A DNA stretch of 64,000 bases. Origin: Allodiplogaster sudhausi. Lineage: Eukaryota; Nematoda; Chromadorea; Rhabditida; Diplogasteridae. Positions 46,548-58,287 of this stretch are shown here, in pieces. Where the stretch lies: contig CALZFC010000004.1 in the NCBI GenBank assembly GCA_945643635.1, forward strand, positions 3,873,001 to 3,937,000. The letters are read 5' to 3'. Positions within the stretch are counted from its first letter, which is position 1; each line of letters begins with the position of its first letter. The notes under the pieces are model-generated. The model had not been told where the DNA came from. It was given only the letters and a program-made list of their open reading frames with translations, and did no database searches. A program made the translations under genes and the position numbers.

Positions 46548-49500
46548 ATGCTGATTCGATCTCAACTTGCCCTCGTCATGCTTGTTATTCTTGTTGACTG
46601 TGCGACTGGACTCAAGTGCACTGTTGGCAATGTTATACAGGGCCCAAAGTTTGTTTTCTATTCTTTCTATTTTTTTTTAAATAAAAGAACCATGTAAATA
46701 AATATTGATTAAAATTAATTTTTAAATAGTGGGCCTCCCCTAGGACGAGATGGAAAACCTAAATCTCCTTTCGACCAGTGCCCGTGTTGAGAGAGTGCGC
46801 GGAAAACGAAAAATGCTGTTTTCACTCCGCCAAGTTTGTCAATTAATTTAATTTTCAAATGTTTTACAACTACATATGAATAGAGTTACACAAATTCATT
46901 TGATCTAAAAAAAATTACATTTTTTAAAGCTTCCTCTCCGGCCACTACTGGAATTGCAGCAGTGACTGCAGCAATCTAGGATGTCGTCAGTTTGAAATGG
47001 CCCAATTTTTACCTCCTTTTTTTTAAACTTTCATTTTAATGGTTACATCTGCTTGCTTCCACGAGAGTATTAGAGGAGAGGAAAAACAGCAACAGACGAA
47101 ATTGCAGCAGAAAAAACGGTAGAAAAAAACAAACAGATTACGAAATGCGTTTCAAATGCTCGAATAAAAGAACACGGTATCCGCCTGCTCGTCCATTTGC
47201 ACTCGTACATATAAAAACATTTATTTATATTTAAATGCAGAACCTAACACCGAGGGCTTCAAGTGCAACTGTGTTGACGGGAGTGGGAATTGTTCAGTGC
47301 CAGAGCACATACAAAAACAAATCAAGGAATTGAGCACACCACTGAAATGCAATGTTGGCCGTGTTACATGGGGCAGGTCTGTTTTCAATTCTTTCCTTTT
47401 TTGCGAATAAAAGAACTATGTACTTAAATATAATTTGAAAATAACGATAATTTTTTATATTATAGACGCAATCCAAGAGATGCCGATAAACTGCTTTTCG
47501 ATCCAGTGCCCGCATTGACAGAGTGCGCGGCAAACCCAAAAAAAAAGAATAATTTATAAATGAACAATTCAGAGCATAACACCGATGGCTTCGTGTGCAA
47601 GTGTGATGAAGCGACTGGAACGTGTTCTGTGCCGGAGCACATTCACAACGAAACCAGAGAGTTGAGTAGCCCATTGAAATGCAATGTTGTCCTTGTTACA
47701 TGGGGAAGGTTTGTTTTTTCTTCTTTCCTTTTTTAAGAATAAAAGAACTATGTGCATAAATATTGTTTGAAAATAGCAATAATTGTTTTATTAATAGACT
47801 CAATCCAGAAAAATACGGTAAAATGATTTTCGATCCAGTGCCCACATTGACAGAGTGCGCCGGAAATGCAAAATGCTGTCTATATGGAATCAAGTTTGTT
47901 GGTTTATATCGTTTAAAATACTTTGACAAATTTGAATAGATTTAATCAAACTCATTTAATCCAAAGTATAATGACATTTTGTTGAAGCTTCGAAGCTCAA
48001 ATCAAGTACTGGAACTGCAGCAATGACTGCAGCAATCTAGACTGTGGTTAGTGTGAAATGACTCACTTTTTGTTTACTTTAAAAAAAATATATAAGAAAA
48101 ACGACAGAAAAAGCAACAGAAAAAACAAACAAAACACAGGCTGACTTGCAAGCGTGGCTATTAGCGATGTAGCTGATGGTGAATACAAATTTCATAACGG
48201 AATTCGGCACCCCTGGTGCTGTCGCAAAAATAAAAGATTGAAAATTGGACACAATTCATAGGATAATTCGATGTTACGCGGATTTTATATACTTTTCTGC
48301 CAAAATTGTTGATAACAACCAAAAACGCATTAATTTATAGTTAAATAATTCAGTTCCTAACAGCGATGGCGGCGAGTGCAAGTGCGCTAACGCGAGTGGC
48401 AAATGTGCTGTGCCAGAGGACATTCAAAAAGCAATCAACGAGACGCGATTGAGCAAACCACTCAAATGCAATGTTAGCCGTATTCCACTGCACAGGTCCC
48501 TTTTCTATTTTTTCTTTCTTTTTTTAAAGAATAAACTAACTATATGTAAATAAATAGACTCCCGCCAACGGCGCGAGATAGAGAACTGTGCTCTTTCAGA
48601 TCGTCATTCGATCCTCCTGTGCTACCCGTGTTGACAGAGTGCCCGGGAAACGCAAAATGCTGTCTATACGGGGAGAAGTTTGTCAAGTTATTTTATAACA
48701 ATTTTGAACAGAGTTAATAAAACTTATTTAATCTTAAATAAAAGAGATCTTATTGAAGTGTCTTCTCCGGCAAATACTGGGCGTGCGACAGTAAGTGCAG
48801 CAACATAGGAGAATGTGGTCAGTGTCATAAACTATTGAAAGGAGGACACAGCCCGATGGATAATTTAGTGTTGAGAGGATTTCATACCTGTTTCTGCCAA
48901 AAAACATTAATTTTTCATTCATTAAATAATTCAGAGTCGAAAGACGATGGCTTCCAGTGCAAGTGTGCTGACGCGGGTGGCAAATGTGCAGTCAACCAGA
49001 CGCCATTGAGCAACCCACTTAAATGCAATGTTGGCAGTATTCCACCGCACAGGTCTCCCTTCTATTCTTTCTTTTTTTTTAAGAATACACAAATTAATAT
49101 ATACACAAATACGACACGAGATAGAGAACTGCACTTTCAGAACGCCTTTCGGTCCTGCGCCTGTGCTACCCGTGCTGACAGAGTGCCCGAGAAACGCAAA
49201 ATGTTGTCTATACGGGGAGAAGTTTGTCAATTTATTTTGTTTGTAATATTATTTTTAGCAATTTCGAACAGAATTAATCAAACTTATTTATTCTTAAAAA
49301 AAGAAATTTTATTGAAGTGTCTTCTCCGGCAAATACTGGGGATGCGACAGGAAGTGCAGCAACATAGGAGAATGTGGTCAGTGTCATAAACGATTGAAAG
49401 GAGGACACAGTTCGCTGGATAATTTAGTGTTGAGAGGAGAGGATTTCATACCGGTTTCTGCCAAAAAAAACATTAATTTATATTTAAACAATGCAGAACC

Positions 49501-50259
49501 TAACATCGATGGCTTCTCGTGCAAGTGTGCTAACGCGAGTGGCAAATGTGCAGTGCCAGAGGACATTCAAAAACAAATCAACGAGACGCAATTGAGCAAA
49601 CCACTCAAATGCAATGTTGGCAGTATTCCACCGGGCAGGTCTGTTTTTTAGAATAAAAAAATTATGTGCATATATAGACTCTCCTTCCTACAACAGGAGG
49701 TGGAGAACTGTTTTCAGTCCACCACTTCATCCTGCGCCTGTGCTACCCGTGTTGACAGAGTGCCCGGAAGACGCAAAATGCTGCCTCTACGGGGACAAGT
49801 TTGTGAATTTATGTTTTTTTTTACAAATTTGAATAGATTCAATCAAACTGATTTTAATGTAAAATATATATATATAAATTTGAAGCGTCTTCGTCGGCCG
49901 CTACTGGGCGTGCAGCAGCCGTCACTGCAGCAATCTAGGACGTCGTCAGTGTGAAATTGCTCAATTTTTGTTACTTTTTTTTTACATTTTCATTTTAATG
50001 TTTTCAACTGCTTCCTTCCACGAGAGTATTAGAGACGAAGTGGAAAAAAGAGAGCAGCAGACGAAATAATTTAATGATAATTTAATGTTGTGAGGGTTTT
50101 ATAAAATTTTCTGCAAAAGTTGATGATAACTATCAAAAAGAAAACATTAATTAGTAATCAAACAATTCAGATCGTAACAGCGACGGCTTCGAGTACACGT
50201 GTGCGAACGCGAGTGGCACTGATTGTGCAGTGCCAGAGTACACTCTGATTGCTAAATGA
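46548..50259 (+). CDS. Multi-module ET-like cysteine-rich secreted protein gene
   Basis: Signal peptide MLIRSQLALVMLVILVDCAT, then up to six modules of the form LKCnVG … TECxxNAKCCLYGEK … WxCxxxCSNxGxC … CKCANASGKCAVPEDIQ (about ten cysteines). This resembles the nematode ET module of unknown function. Exons: 46548-46648, 46730-46833, 46930-46985, 47241-47376, 47471-(truncated), 47573-47708, 47798-47893, 47988-48046, 48354-48495, 48600-48677, 48759-48817, 48935-49052, 49141-49221, 49318-49376, 49497-49638, 49718-49798, 49886-49944, 50171-50259 (TGA). From 47573 to the stop every phase fits. Defects: the second exon is 104 nt where 105 would keep frame, and the fifth runs into a stop because its end and the following exon are deleted. 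Either the gene is broken at its 5' modules or those exons are skipped (exon 1 and the 47798 exon share phase). Confidence 0.65.
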
Positions 50260-50531
50260 ATTGAGCAGCCCATGGAATGTCCGCGCAATCAATTGCATTG
50301 GTCCTGGCCATAAATTGTTGAAATATTCCCAATAAGCTTTCTTCATTATGCTGAAAACACTTGTAAACAAAACAAATTTCAAAGTTATACAAACAGTCCT
50401 CAAGACAGAATATCTTGAGTAACTCATTTTTGACTGCCGTCTTGCGCAGCCGACTTATGGGCTGTGGCAAATAGCAACATTCACCCATTCAACCACCGTT
50501 CACCCCTATGGTAATATTGCAATGGACTTAA

Positions 50532-50978
50532 AGGAAGTATCCGACGAAAAAATTACTTCTTCTTTTATATTCCCATATGATCAAGTCTGGCCTAAAAGAT
50601 CGAATAGAGGTGTTCCCGCTTTACGAAAGTGAGTATTTAGCCAGAAATTTGCATTTGTCTTTTGGAATACGGTAGAAAACGTCTCTGTCGATGCACCCGG
50701 TGTATGCTCAACACCAAGCAAGGAGTGCCAACGGGTAGGAAAAAGAGGCAGTCTCTGCCCGTCTTGCCCACTTAGCACCCTATTTTCACCAAGGGATGAG
50801 AGATACAGACGTTAGAGAAAAGCGAGACAATGAAAGAAGTAGAGAGAGGTTAGATACACATACGTTTCAAATTTGAAATTTTGTAGCGGCCGCTAAAAAA
50901 GGCTCATCCAGTTGAGAGTTTTGCACAGTTTGAAACGTAATTCTATCAGATACGGTTTTCTTTCGTCGAATACTTCCT
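50532..50978. mobile_element. TTAA-flanked MITE
   Basis: 447 bp with inverted termini AGGAAGTATCCGACGAAA / TTTCGTCGAATACTTCCT and TTAA on each side (50528-50531, 50979-50982), the target preference of piggyBac-type elements. A second copy is at 59873-60320. No transposase. Confidence 0.85.
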
Positions 50979-51556
50979 TTAAAAATTTGGGTGAATGTTG
51001 GGCGGTGAATGTTCCTGTTTGCCATGAGCGGTGGCACAGTGACGAGGGCAGAGTCTATAGGGGAGGGGAGAGTATGAAATGCGACTGCAGAGCCTGAAGG
51101 CCGAGGGCAGATGGGACGCCTTTATTTTTCATTGATAGGACGCCTTTATTTTTCATGGGAGACGCCTACACTAGAAAACAGCCGGGGAACGCGGGGGCCA
51201 GGCTAATAGGGAGAGATTTTTCAACTTCTTTCACAAACGATCGCTACGACTTTTAACATTTTTATTTTATATATTTTAATCTGTACATGTTCATCATTTG
51301 TTTACTGTAACATATGTTTGATACTTATTTGTTTAAGCATGCGTTTTACACACCGCTAAAATTGACAAAATTCGAGTGAAAGAAGTACATAGCTTTATCG
51401 TTTTCGTAGTTAGGCCCAAATGTACATACAAATCGAAGACAAGAACATGACGAGATCAATGAACTTTAAGTAAGCAGCGAACCGAAGGATTTCTCTGAAA
51501 AGGGTAAGGTTCACATTTTTGAATAGATAGCCAGGTGAAGTACACTAACAAGTAGT

Positions 51557-53866
51557 TTACGTTGAAGTGGTCGTTGTCGTGCTTGGTGGAATCGCGCCTG
51601 GAAAACCATTACGTGCTTTAAATTTATCTTTTATATACATCGTATAATCTGGTAATCTGAAAGTTGTACTTGAATGCTTTTCTGAATAACTTTCATAGGT
51701 AGATTAAAGTTACATATGAACATATATTTATGAAAAATCATCGTCTTTTTGCTAATCGCACATTCAAGTATCAATAATGGCAATCTTACTTGAACATGTC
51801 ACCGAATTGTAGACAATTTGGGTTTCTCCGCCGTCATTGACGTGGCCTGAAATGAGAACAAATCGGTATTATATTATTAAGTTTGTATTTCGACGAATAT
51901 TGTTAAGTTTTTATTTAGTCTTATTTTAATTTGATATGCCATTGTACAATCCGGTAGAAGGATTAAAATAAAAATTTCTTATCTTATTTTTTTAGCGCTA
52001 TGCTTTCCCCATGCACTCTTATCATTTTAATCTTTATCCTTCCTCCCTCTACACTTTCTCCATCAATAGAACTCCCTCGCTTCGCTTACCGAACGGCGAC
52101 CAGTTAAACGAGCCGATTGCTGGATCGTAGATGCATTCAAAGTCAAAGGAGAGTGAGCCAGAGCCGGTGTCAGCTGTGTTAGATGCGACCTGCGCACGAA
52201 GGACTTGCAGTCATTTTGGGCTCTGACTGACCTCGTGGTTTCTTATTTAAAAAAAGAAGATAATTTTCTCATACAACAATGAAATTGTATATATATTTAA
52301 GAATAAATTAATAAAAATAAATACTCAAAGTAATTTATACATATAATTTTTTTATAAATATAAATAGTCAATAAACTAATCTAAAAATTAATATAATTAA
52401 CGGTAGTGAAAGCTGCCTTACCGTAGTATCGCCACTCGGATCGAGCGGGACTGTCATAGTCAACGGCAGGAAGCCGGAGCAGGCAGCATTCATTTTGCAC
52501 GAGGCAGTGTCCAGAGTCGTCGTCACGGGTTCGTGCTGGAAGGAAGAGAGTGAGAGAGGGAGAGAGTGAGATGGAGACAGACAGAGAGAGATAGAGAGAG
52601 TGCGTAATTGAAATATAGGGAGAGGGAGGAAGGCAGTGGAACATGGATGGGGGGGGGCGAAAGGTTATTGATATAAGCAGAGTAATATAGATGCAAAAAA
52701 AAGCGAAAGTGAAAGATAGTGATTCCAAAGTCCGTACAAAAGACATTCTTTTATTCTTTACTTACCTGCGCATCACTTCTTGGTGGAAGTGTGTTCGTCG
52801 TCATGGCTTGACCAGCACAGCTACATTGAGAATCTGAGATATAGGAGAGCTGGAATTACAAGGAAGGAGAGAGAGAGAATTGCAAATCGACAAAACAACA
52901 TGACGTGATCAATGGAGTTTTGACAAGAAGCGAACCTAAAGTTTTTTTTCTGAAAGGGGGTAGATTCTTGTTTTTGAATAGATGAAGTAAACTTACAATC
53001 AGTTGTAGTTAAAGTGGTCGTTGTCGTGCTAGGTTGAATTGCGCCTTGAAAATATTAAATTATATACATGAAGTATTAAAAACGTCTTATAATCTGGTGA
53101 TCTAAATATTATTCTTCACATATTTTTCCAAATTACCTTCGCAGGTATGTAGATTAAAGTAGCCCCAAATAGGTATGTTAATGGAAAAATCATCTTTTTG
53201 CTAATCGTATATTCAAGTATCAGTTCTAATAATCTTACTTGAACATGTCGCTGAATTGTAGACAATTTGTGTTTCTCCGCCGTCATTGACGTGGCCTGCA
53301 ATGAGAACAATAGGATACTATTAAGTTTGTATTTCGACAAATATTATTAAGTTTTTATTTAGTTTATATTTTAACTTGTTATACGCTTTCTCCCTCTTCA
53401 GAGCTCTCGCTTCTCATACCGAACGGAGACCAGTTGAACGAGCCGATTGCTGGATCGTAGATGCATTCAAAGTCAAAGGAGAGTGAGCCAGAGCCTGTGT
53501 CCGCTGTGTCAGATGCGACCTGCGCACGAAGGCTTGCAGTAATTTAGGGATCAGATCGACCTCGTGGTTTCTTTTTTTTTAATCAAGAAGACAGTTTCCT
53601 CTCATAATTATGAAATAATATATTTAAGAATGAATTAATACCAAATAAATCCTCAAAGTAATTTACACATATATTTTTTTATAATGATAAATAGTCAATT
53701 AAGTAATTTAAAAAATAAATATATGAACGGTTATGAAAATTGCCTTACCGTAGTATCACCACTCGGATCGAGCGGGACGGTCATCGTAAGTGGCAAGTAG
53801 CCCGAGCAGGCTGCGTTCATTTTGCAGGCGGTTGAGTTCAGAGTCGTCGTCACGGGTTCGTGCTGG

Positions 53867-53910
<44 letters not shown>

Positions 53911-56805
53911 CAGAGAGAGAGAGAGAGGGAGGAAGGCAGTGGGGCATGGACAGAGGGGGCAAAAGACTTTTGATATAAGGAGAGTAATATACATACATAA
54001 AAGCAAAAAGGAGTGTGAAAGTGAAAGATAGAGATTCCAAAGCCCGTACAGAAGACTGTCGTTTATTCTTTATTTACCTGCGCATCACTTCTTGGTGGAA
54101 GTGGTTTCGTTGTCATGGATTGCCCGGCGCAATTACATTGCGCATCTATAAATTAGAAGTGTTGGCATTACATGGAATGTGAGAGAGAGCGAGACTTGCA
54201 AATCGACAACAACAACATGACGAGATATCTAAATGGACTTCAGATAAGCAGCGAACCGAAAGTTTTTTTTCTGAATGTAGTTAGATTCTTGTTGTTAAAT
54301 TGATACCCAGGTGATGTAAACTTACACGTAGTTGTAATGGAAGTGGTCGTTGTCGTGCTTGGTTGAATTGCGCCTGGAAAAAATTTTTTTTTTTATATTT
54401 TAAAATGCATGAGATATAAAAAATGTCATATAATCTGGTGATCTAAAAATTATACTTTTCATGCTTTTCTAAATTACCTTCGCAGGTAGACTATAGTTCT
54501 AAATAGGCAAGTTAAAAGAATCGTTTTGCAAATCGCATTTTCAAGTATCCGTTATGACAATCTTACTTGAACATGTCACCGAATTGTAGACAATTTGGGT
54601 TTCCCCGCCGTCATTGACGTGGCCTGAAATGAGAACAATCTGTAGGAGAATATTAAGTTTATATTTCGATAAATATTTTTAAGTTTTTATCTAGTAAATT
54701 TTTTTAATTTGATTTGCCATTGTACAATCTTGAAGAAGGATTAAACACAAAAAAGTTATCATTTTTTTAACTCTATGCTTTCTCCGTGCACTCTTATCCT
54801 TTTATCTCATTACTCATACCGAACGGCGACCAGTTGAACGAGCCGATCGCTGGATCGAAAATGCATTCAAAGTCCAAGGAGAGTGAGCCAGAGCCGGTGT
54901 CCGCTGTATCAGATGCGACCTGCGCACGAAGGAGTTGCCGTCATTTTGGGCTCTGATCGACCTCGTGGTTTCTTATTTAAAAAAAAAGATAATTTTCTCT
55001 TACAACTATGAGATAATATGTTTGAGATTAAATTTCAAACAATTAATACTCAAAGTAAACTTATTTAAAAATGAATATAATGAACGGTAATGAAAATTGA
55101 CTTACCGTAGTATCGCCACTCGGATCGAGCGGGACGGTCATCGTCAATGGCAAGTTGCCCGAGCAGGCAGCGTTCATTTTGCAAACGGTAGAGTTCAGAG
55201 TCGTCGTGACGGGTTCGTGCTGGAAGGAAGAGAGAGAGAGGGACAGACAGAGAGAGAAATAATGAAGGAGTGAGAGCATGCGTAGTAGAAATAGAGGGAG
55301 AGGGAGGAAGGCAGTGGAACATGGATGGGGGGGGGGGGCGAAAGGTTATTGATATAAGCAGAGAAATATAGAAGCAAAAAAAGAGAGCAAAAGTGAAAGA
55401 TAGAGATTCCAAAGTCCGTACAAAAGACGTTCTTTTATTCTTTACTTACCTGCGCATCACTTCTTGGTGGAAGTGGTTTCGTTGTCATGGATTGCCCGGC
55501 GCAATTACATTGCGCATCTTAAAATGAGGAAGTTGGAAATACAAGAGAGGAGAGAGAGAGATATTTGCATTTAGGCAACAACAACATCAAATCAATGAAC
55601 TTTAGGTAAGCAGCGAACCGAAAGTTTTTTTTCTGAATGGGGTTAGATTCTTGTTTTTAAATAGATACCCAGGTGAACTATACTTACAAGTAGTTGTAGT
55701 TGAAGTGCTCGATGTCGTGCTTGGTTTAATTGCGCCTGGAAATATGTCACATAATCTTGTGATCTAAAAATGATACTTTACATGCTTTTGTAAATTACCT
55801 TCATAAGTAAATAAAAGTTGCCCTAAATAGGTAAGTTTATGAAAAATCACAATCAAGTATCCGCTATGACAATCTTACTTGAACATGTCACCGAATTGTA
55901 GACAATGTTGGTTTCCCCTACGTCATTGACGTGGCCTGCAATGAGAACGATCAAATCCGTAGGATATTATAAGTTTAAAATATTTATTAAGTTTTTTTAG
56001 TTAATATTTTATATGATCTATGCATTCTCCTTCTGTCTCGCTTCGCTTACCGAACGGCGACCAGTTGAACGAGCCGATTGACGGATCAAAGATGCATTCA
56101 AAGTCAAAGGACAACGACCCCGGACCGGTGCCTTCAGCCGAAGCGATCTGGGCACGAAGGAGTTACAGTCGTTTTGGATTCTGATCCACCTCTTATTTTC
56201 TTATAACAAAAAAATTTTCTCTTACAACTATGAAACAAAGTTGAAAAAAAATTAATAAAAAAATAAATACGCAAAGAAATTTTATACAGACATACATTTT
56301 AAAATTATAAATAGGAATCTAATAAATTAAAAAAAATTAAAATTATGATGATCGGTAATTATAATAGCCTCACCGTAGAGTCGCCACTCGGATTGAGCGG
56401 AACGGCCATCGACATCGGATGGTAGTCGGAGCACGCAGCGTTCATTGTGCACGCGGCAGTGTTCAGCGTCGTCGTCACGGGTACGTGCTGGAAGAAAGAG
56501 AAATGTTGCTAAGAGAGATAGAGAGATTGAGAGATATGTTAGAGATAGACAGAGAGAGAGAGAGAGAGAGAGAAATAGTGAAAATAGAGGGCGGCGTGAA
56601 ATGAGAGACGATGAGTTGAAGCTGGAAAGAGAGAGTGAGCGATTACAGAGCCCGTCCAGAAGACGGCTGCCTTGGCAAGGGAACCAATCGTTTAGTCTTC
56701 ACTGACCTGCGCACCACCTCCTGGAGAAAGTGTGTTCGTTGACATGGATTTCGCAGCGCAATTGCATTGTGCATCTGAATATTTAGAGAGTTGTAAATAT
56801 AGTGA

Positions 56806-56838
<33 letters not shown>

Positions 56839-57109
56839 TAAGAGAGAACGAGATTGATAACGATCTATATTGAGTAAAGATATTGTAGAGCCTGAGGCGA
56901 TGGCACGAAAGCTATAGAGCTTCTCGCATACCCGAAACGGTAGCGACGGTAGTGAAGGCGAACGCGGTCGCGTTGCGTGTCACCGCAGGGTGCTGTCTCG
57001 ATGTACGAGACATCTTGTGTGTTACCGTCCGCGTAGAGAAGGGGCCCACCTTTGCTCGAGAAGCCTTGGAAATATTTTCTTCTAACAAATAAGAGAGGAA
57101 AATGATCAT
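51557..57109 (-). CDS. Four-domain C6 secreted protein (21 exons, 571 aa)
   Basis: Exon 1: 57109-56932. Domain 1: 56774-56707, 56487-56374, 56147-56051, 55935-55879, 55735-55688. Domain 2: 55517-55450, 55219-55106, 54919-54820, 54623-54567, 54373-54326. Domain 3: 54145-54078, 53862-53749, 53519-53420, 53295-53239, 53044-52997. Domain 4: 52833-52766, 52535-52422, 52189-52090, 51846-51790, 51597-51557 (TAA). The total is 1716 nt, an exact frame. Each domain has the six-cysteine C6 pattern, joined by Thr-rich linkers (PSTTTTTTS…). Domains 2-4 have no first exon or promoter of their own, and each linker exon joins the next domain's first exon in phase 1 (T plus AT gives Tyr). The paralogues' usual start codon is AAG here; the ATG at 57109 is in frame and downstream of a TATATGG at 57156-57150. 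The leader is short (ATAFAFTTVATVSG). Separate genes are less likely but possible through TTCAG|AA terminal acceptors in the linker introns. Confidence 0.8.
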
Positions 57110-57289
57110 TAGAAGAAGAGGCAGAAATGGCAGCTGATGGTGACGTTGTCCATATACTGAGGCAAGAAATTACTGCGAATGCGCTGACTCCAGGGTGGCA
57201 TTAAAAAGAGAGTTGGAGAAAGAAGAATGAGAAAGAGAGGTAGAGTGAGGGAGTGAGCGAGGAGAGAGAGCGAGAGAGAGGAAGAGAGA

Positions 57290-57577
57290 TCAGGAAGAGA
57301 AAAAGATATAGTTAGAGTGCGATCTTTGAACTGTTAATGAAGAGAGAACCAGAAGGAAACGCATGTGTTCACTCTTCTCAACTCCTCGAACTGTGTGCAC
57401 TGCAGGTGCGACGATGCTACCGACACCGTTGGCGGCTCCGGAGATTACTCCTCCGACATTGCTCGCGACCGGAGCAATGACATTTCCAATGGATGGGATG
57501 GCTTGGCGCTTATGGCGAAGACCGAATGAAGAAGTGGCAAGAAGGCAGAGGATGAAGGCGGAGCTAACGGAGTACAT
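57290..57577 (-). CDS. Small secreted protein, 95 aa, unrecognised family
   Basis: The open frame on - starts MYSVSSAFILCLLATSSFG, a clear signal peptide, followed by a basic RHKRQ that may be a processing site. A Gly/Val/Ala-rich segment (IGNVIAPVASNVGGVISG…) follows, and then a less ordered tail to TGA. The decayed relative at 45.07-45.68 kb preserves LLATSSxFG and GGxxSGxxNG, which supports coding. The tail after about residue 60 may be intron, because a terminal exon like that at 45.1 kb could be missing. It lies 180 bp upstream of the four-domain C6 gene on the same strand. Function unknown. Confidence 0.6.
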   Translation of the reverse strand: MYSVSSAFILCLLATSSFGLRHKRQAIPSIGNVIAPVASNVGGVISGAANGVGSIVAPAVHTVRGVEKSEHMRFLLVLSSLTVQRSHSNYIFFSS

Positions 57578-57599
57578 TCTGAAACTGTAATGTTAAAAG

Positions 57600-58285
57600 C
57601 TACTTCATATTGGGAGGAAGTTGAGATGAGGAAAATGCAAGTGATTTCTAAACCGTTCTTCATCGCCTTATATATCAATTTCTGCTCCACAATCTGTTCA
57701 ATTCAATCCGATTGGTCCTCATACATACATATGTCGAGTACAAACGTCTGATTGTACGAATTTTTTTAATCCGTAAACACTGGCAGTAGCCTGGCACTGA
57801 CTGGACAGTTCATTTGCATAGTTTATGTAGTACACTTTTCGGCAAGCGATAGTCCTTTTCGTTCTACGAAGAAGAAATATATTAGAGATTGTTATTGAAG
57901 CAACTTTCTCACTTCTCTTATTAGGGCGATTTGATATACAGATATTTCTCTTCAGTGATTGATGTTGGAAAACTGAATGCACTAGTCAATTACAATATAC
58001 TCATACCATTTAAATGTTGAATTGAGGAATCTTTTAACTGCTTGCAAACGAGGTCTTTCTTTCCCTAAACATTATCTTTCCTAAAAGAAACTTTACATAC
58101 TGCATTTTAAATTGTGACTTCTGGCTTGTTATCGATTACAAATTGTAAAGTATTTATAGACCATGTTTAATATTCACCTTTCCAAATACCCTCCTTCTTC
58201 GAAAACATTGTAATAATGTTATTATAAGCTTGGAATGATGAGAGAGATCCTTTCTTCTACATACATACATATATGCACATATGTA
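57600..58285. other. Intergenic region
   Basis: No gene. AAACGAGGTCTTTC…TTATCTTTCCTAAA near 58046-58085 matches 45728-45756 from the other duplicated segment. Confidence 0.5.
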
Positions 58286-58287
58286 TA

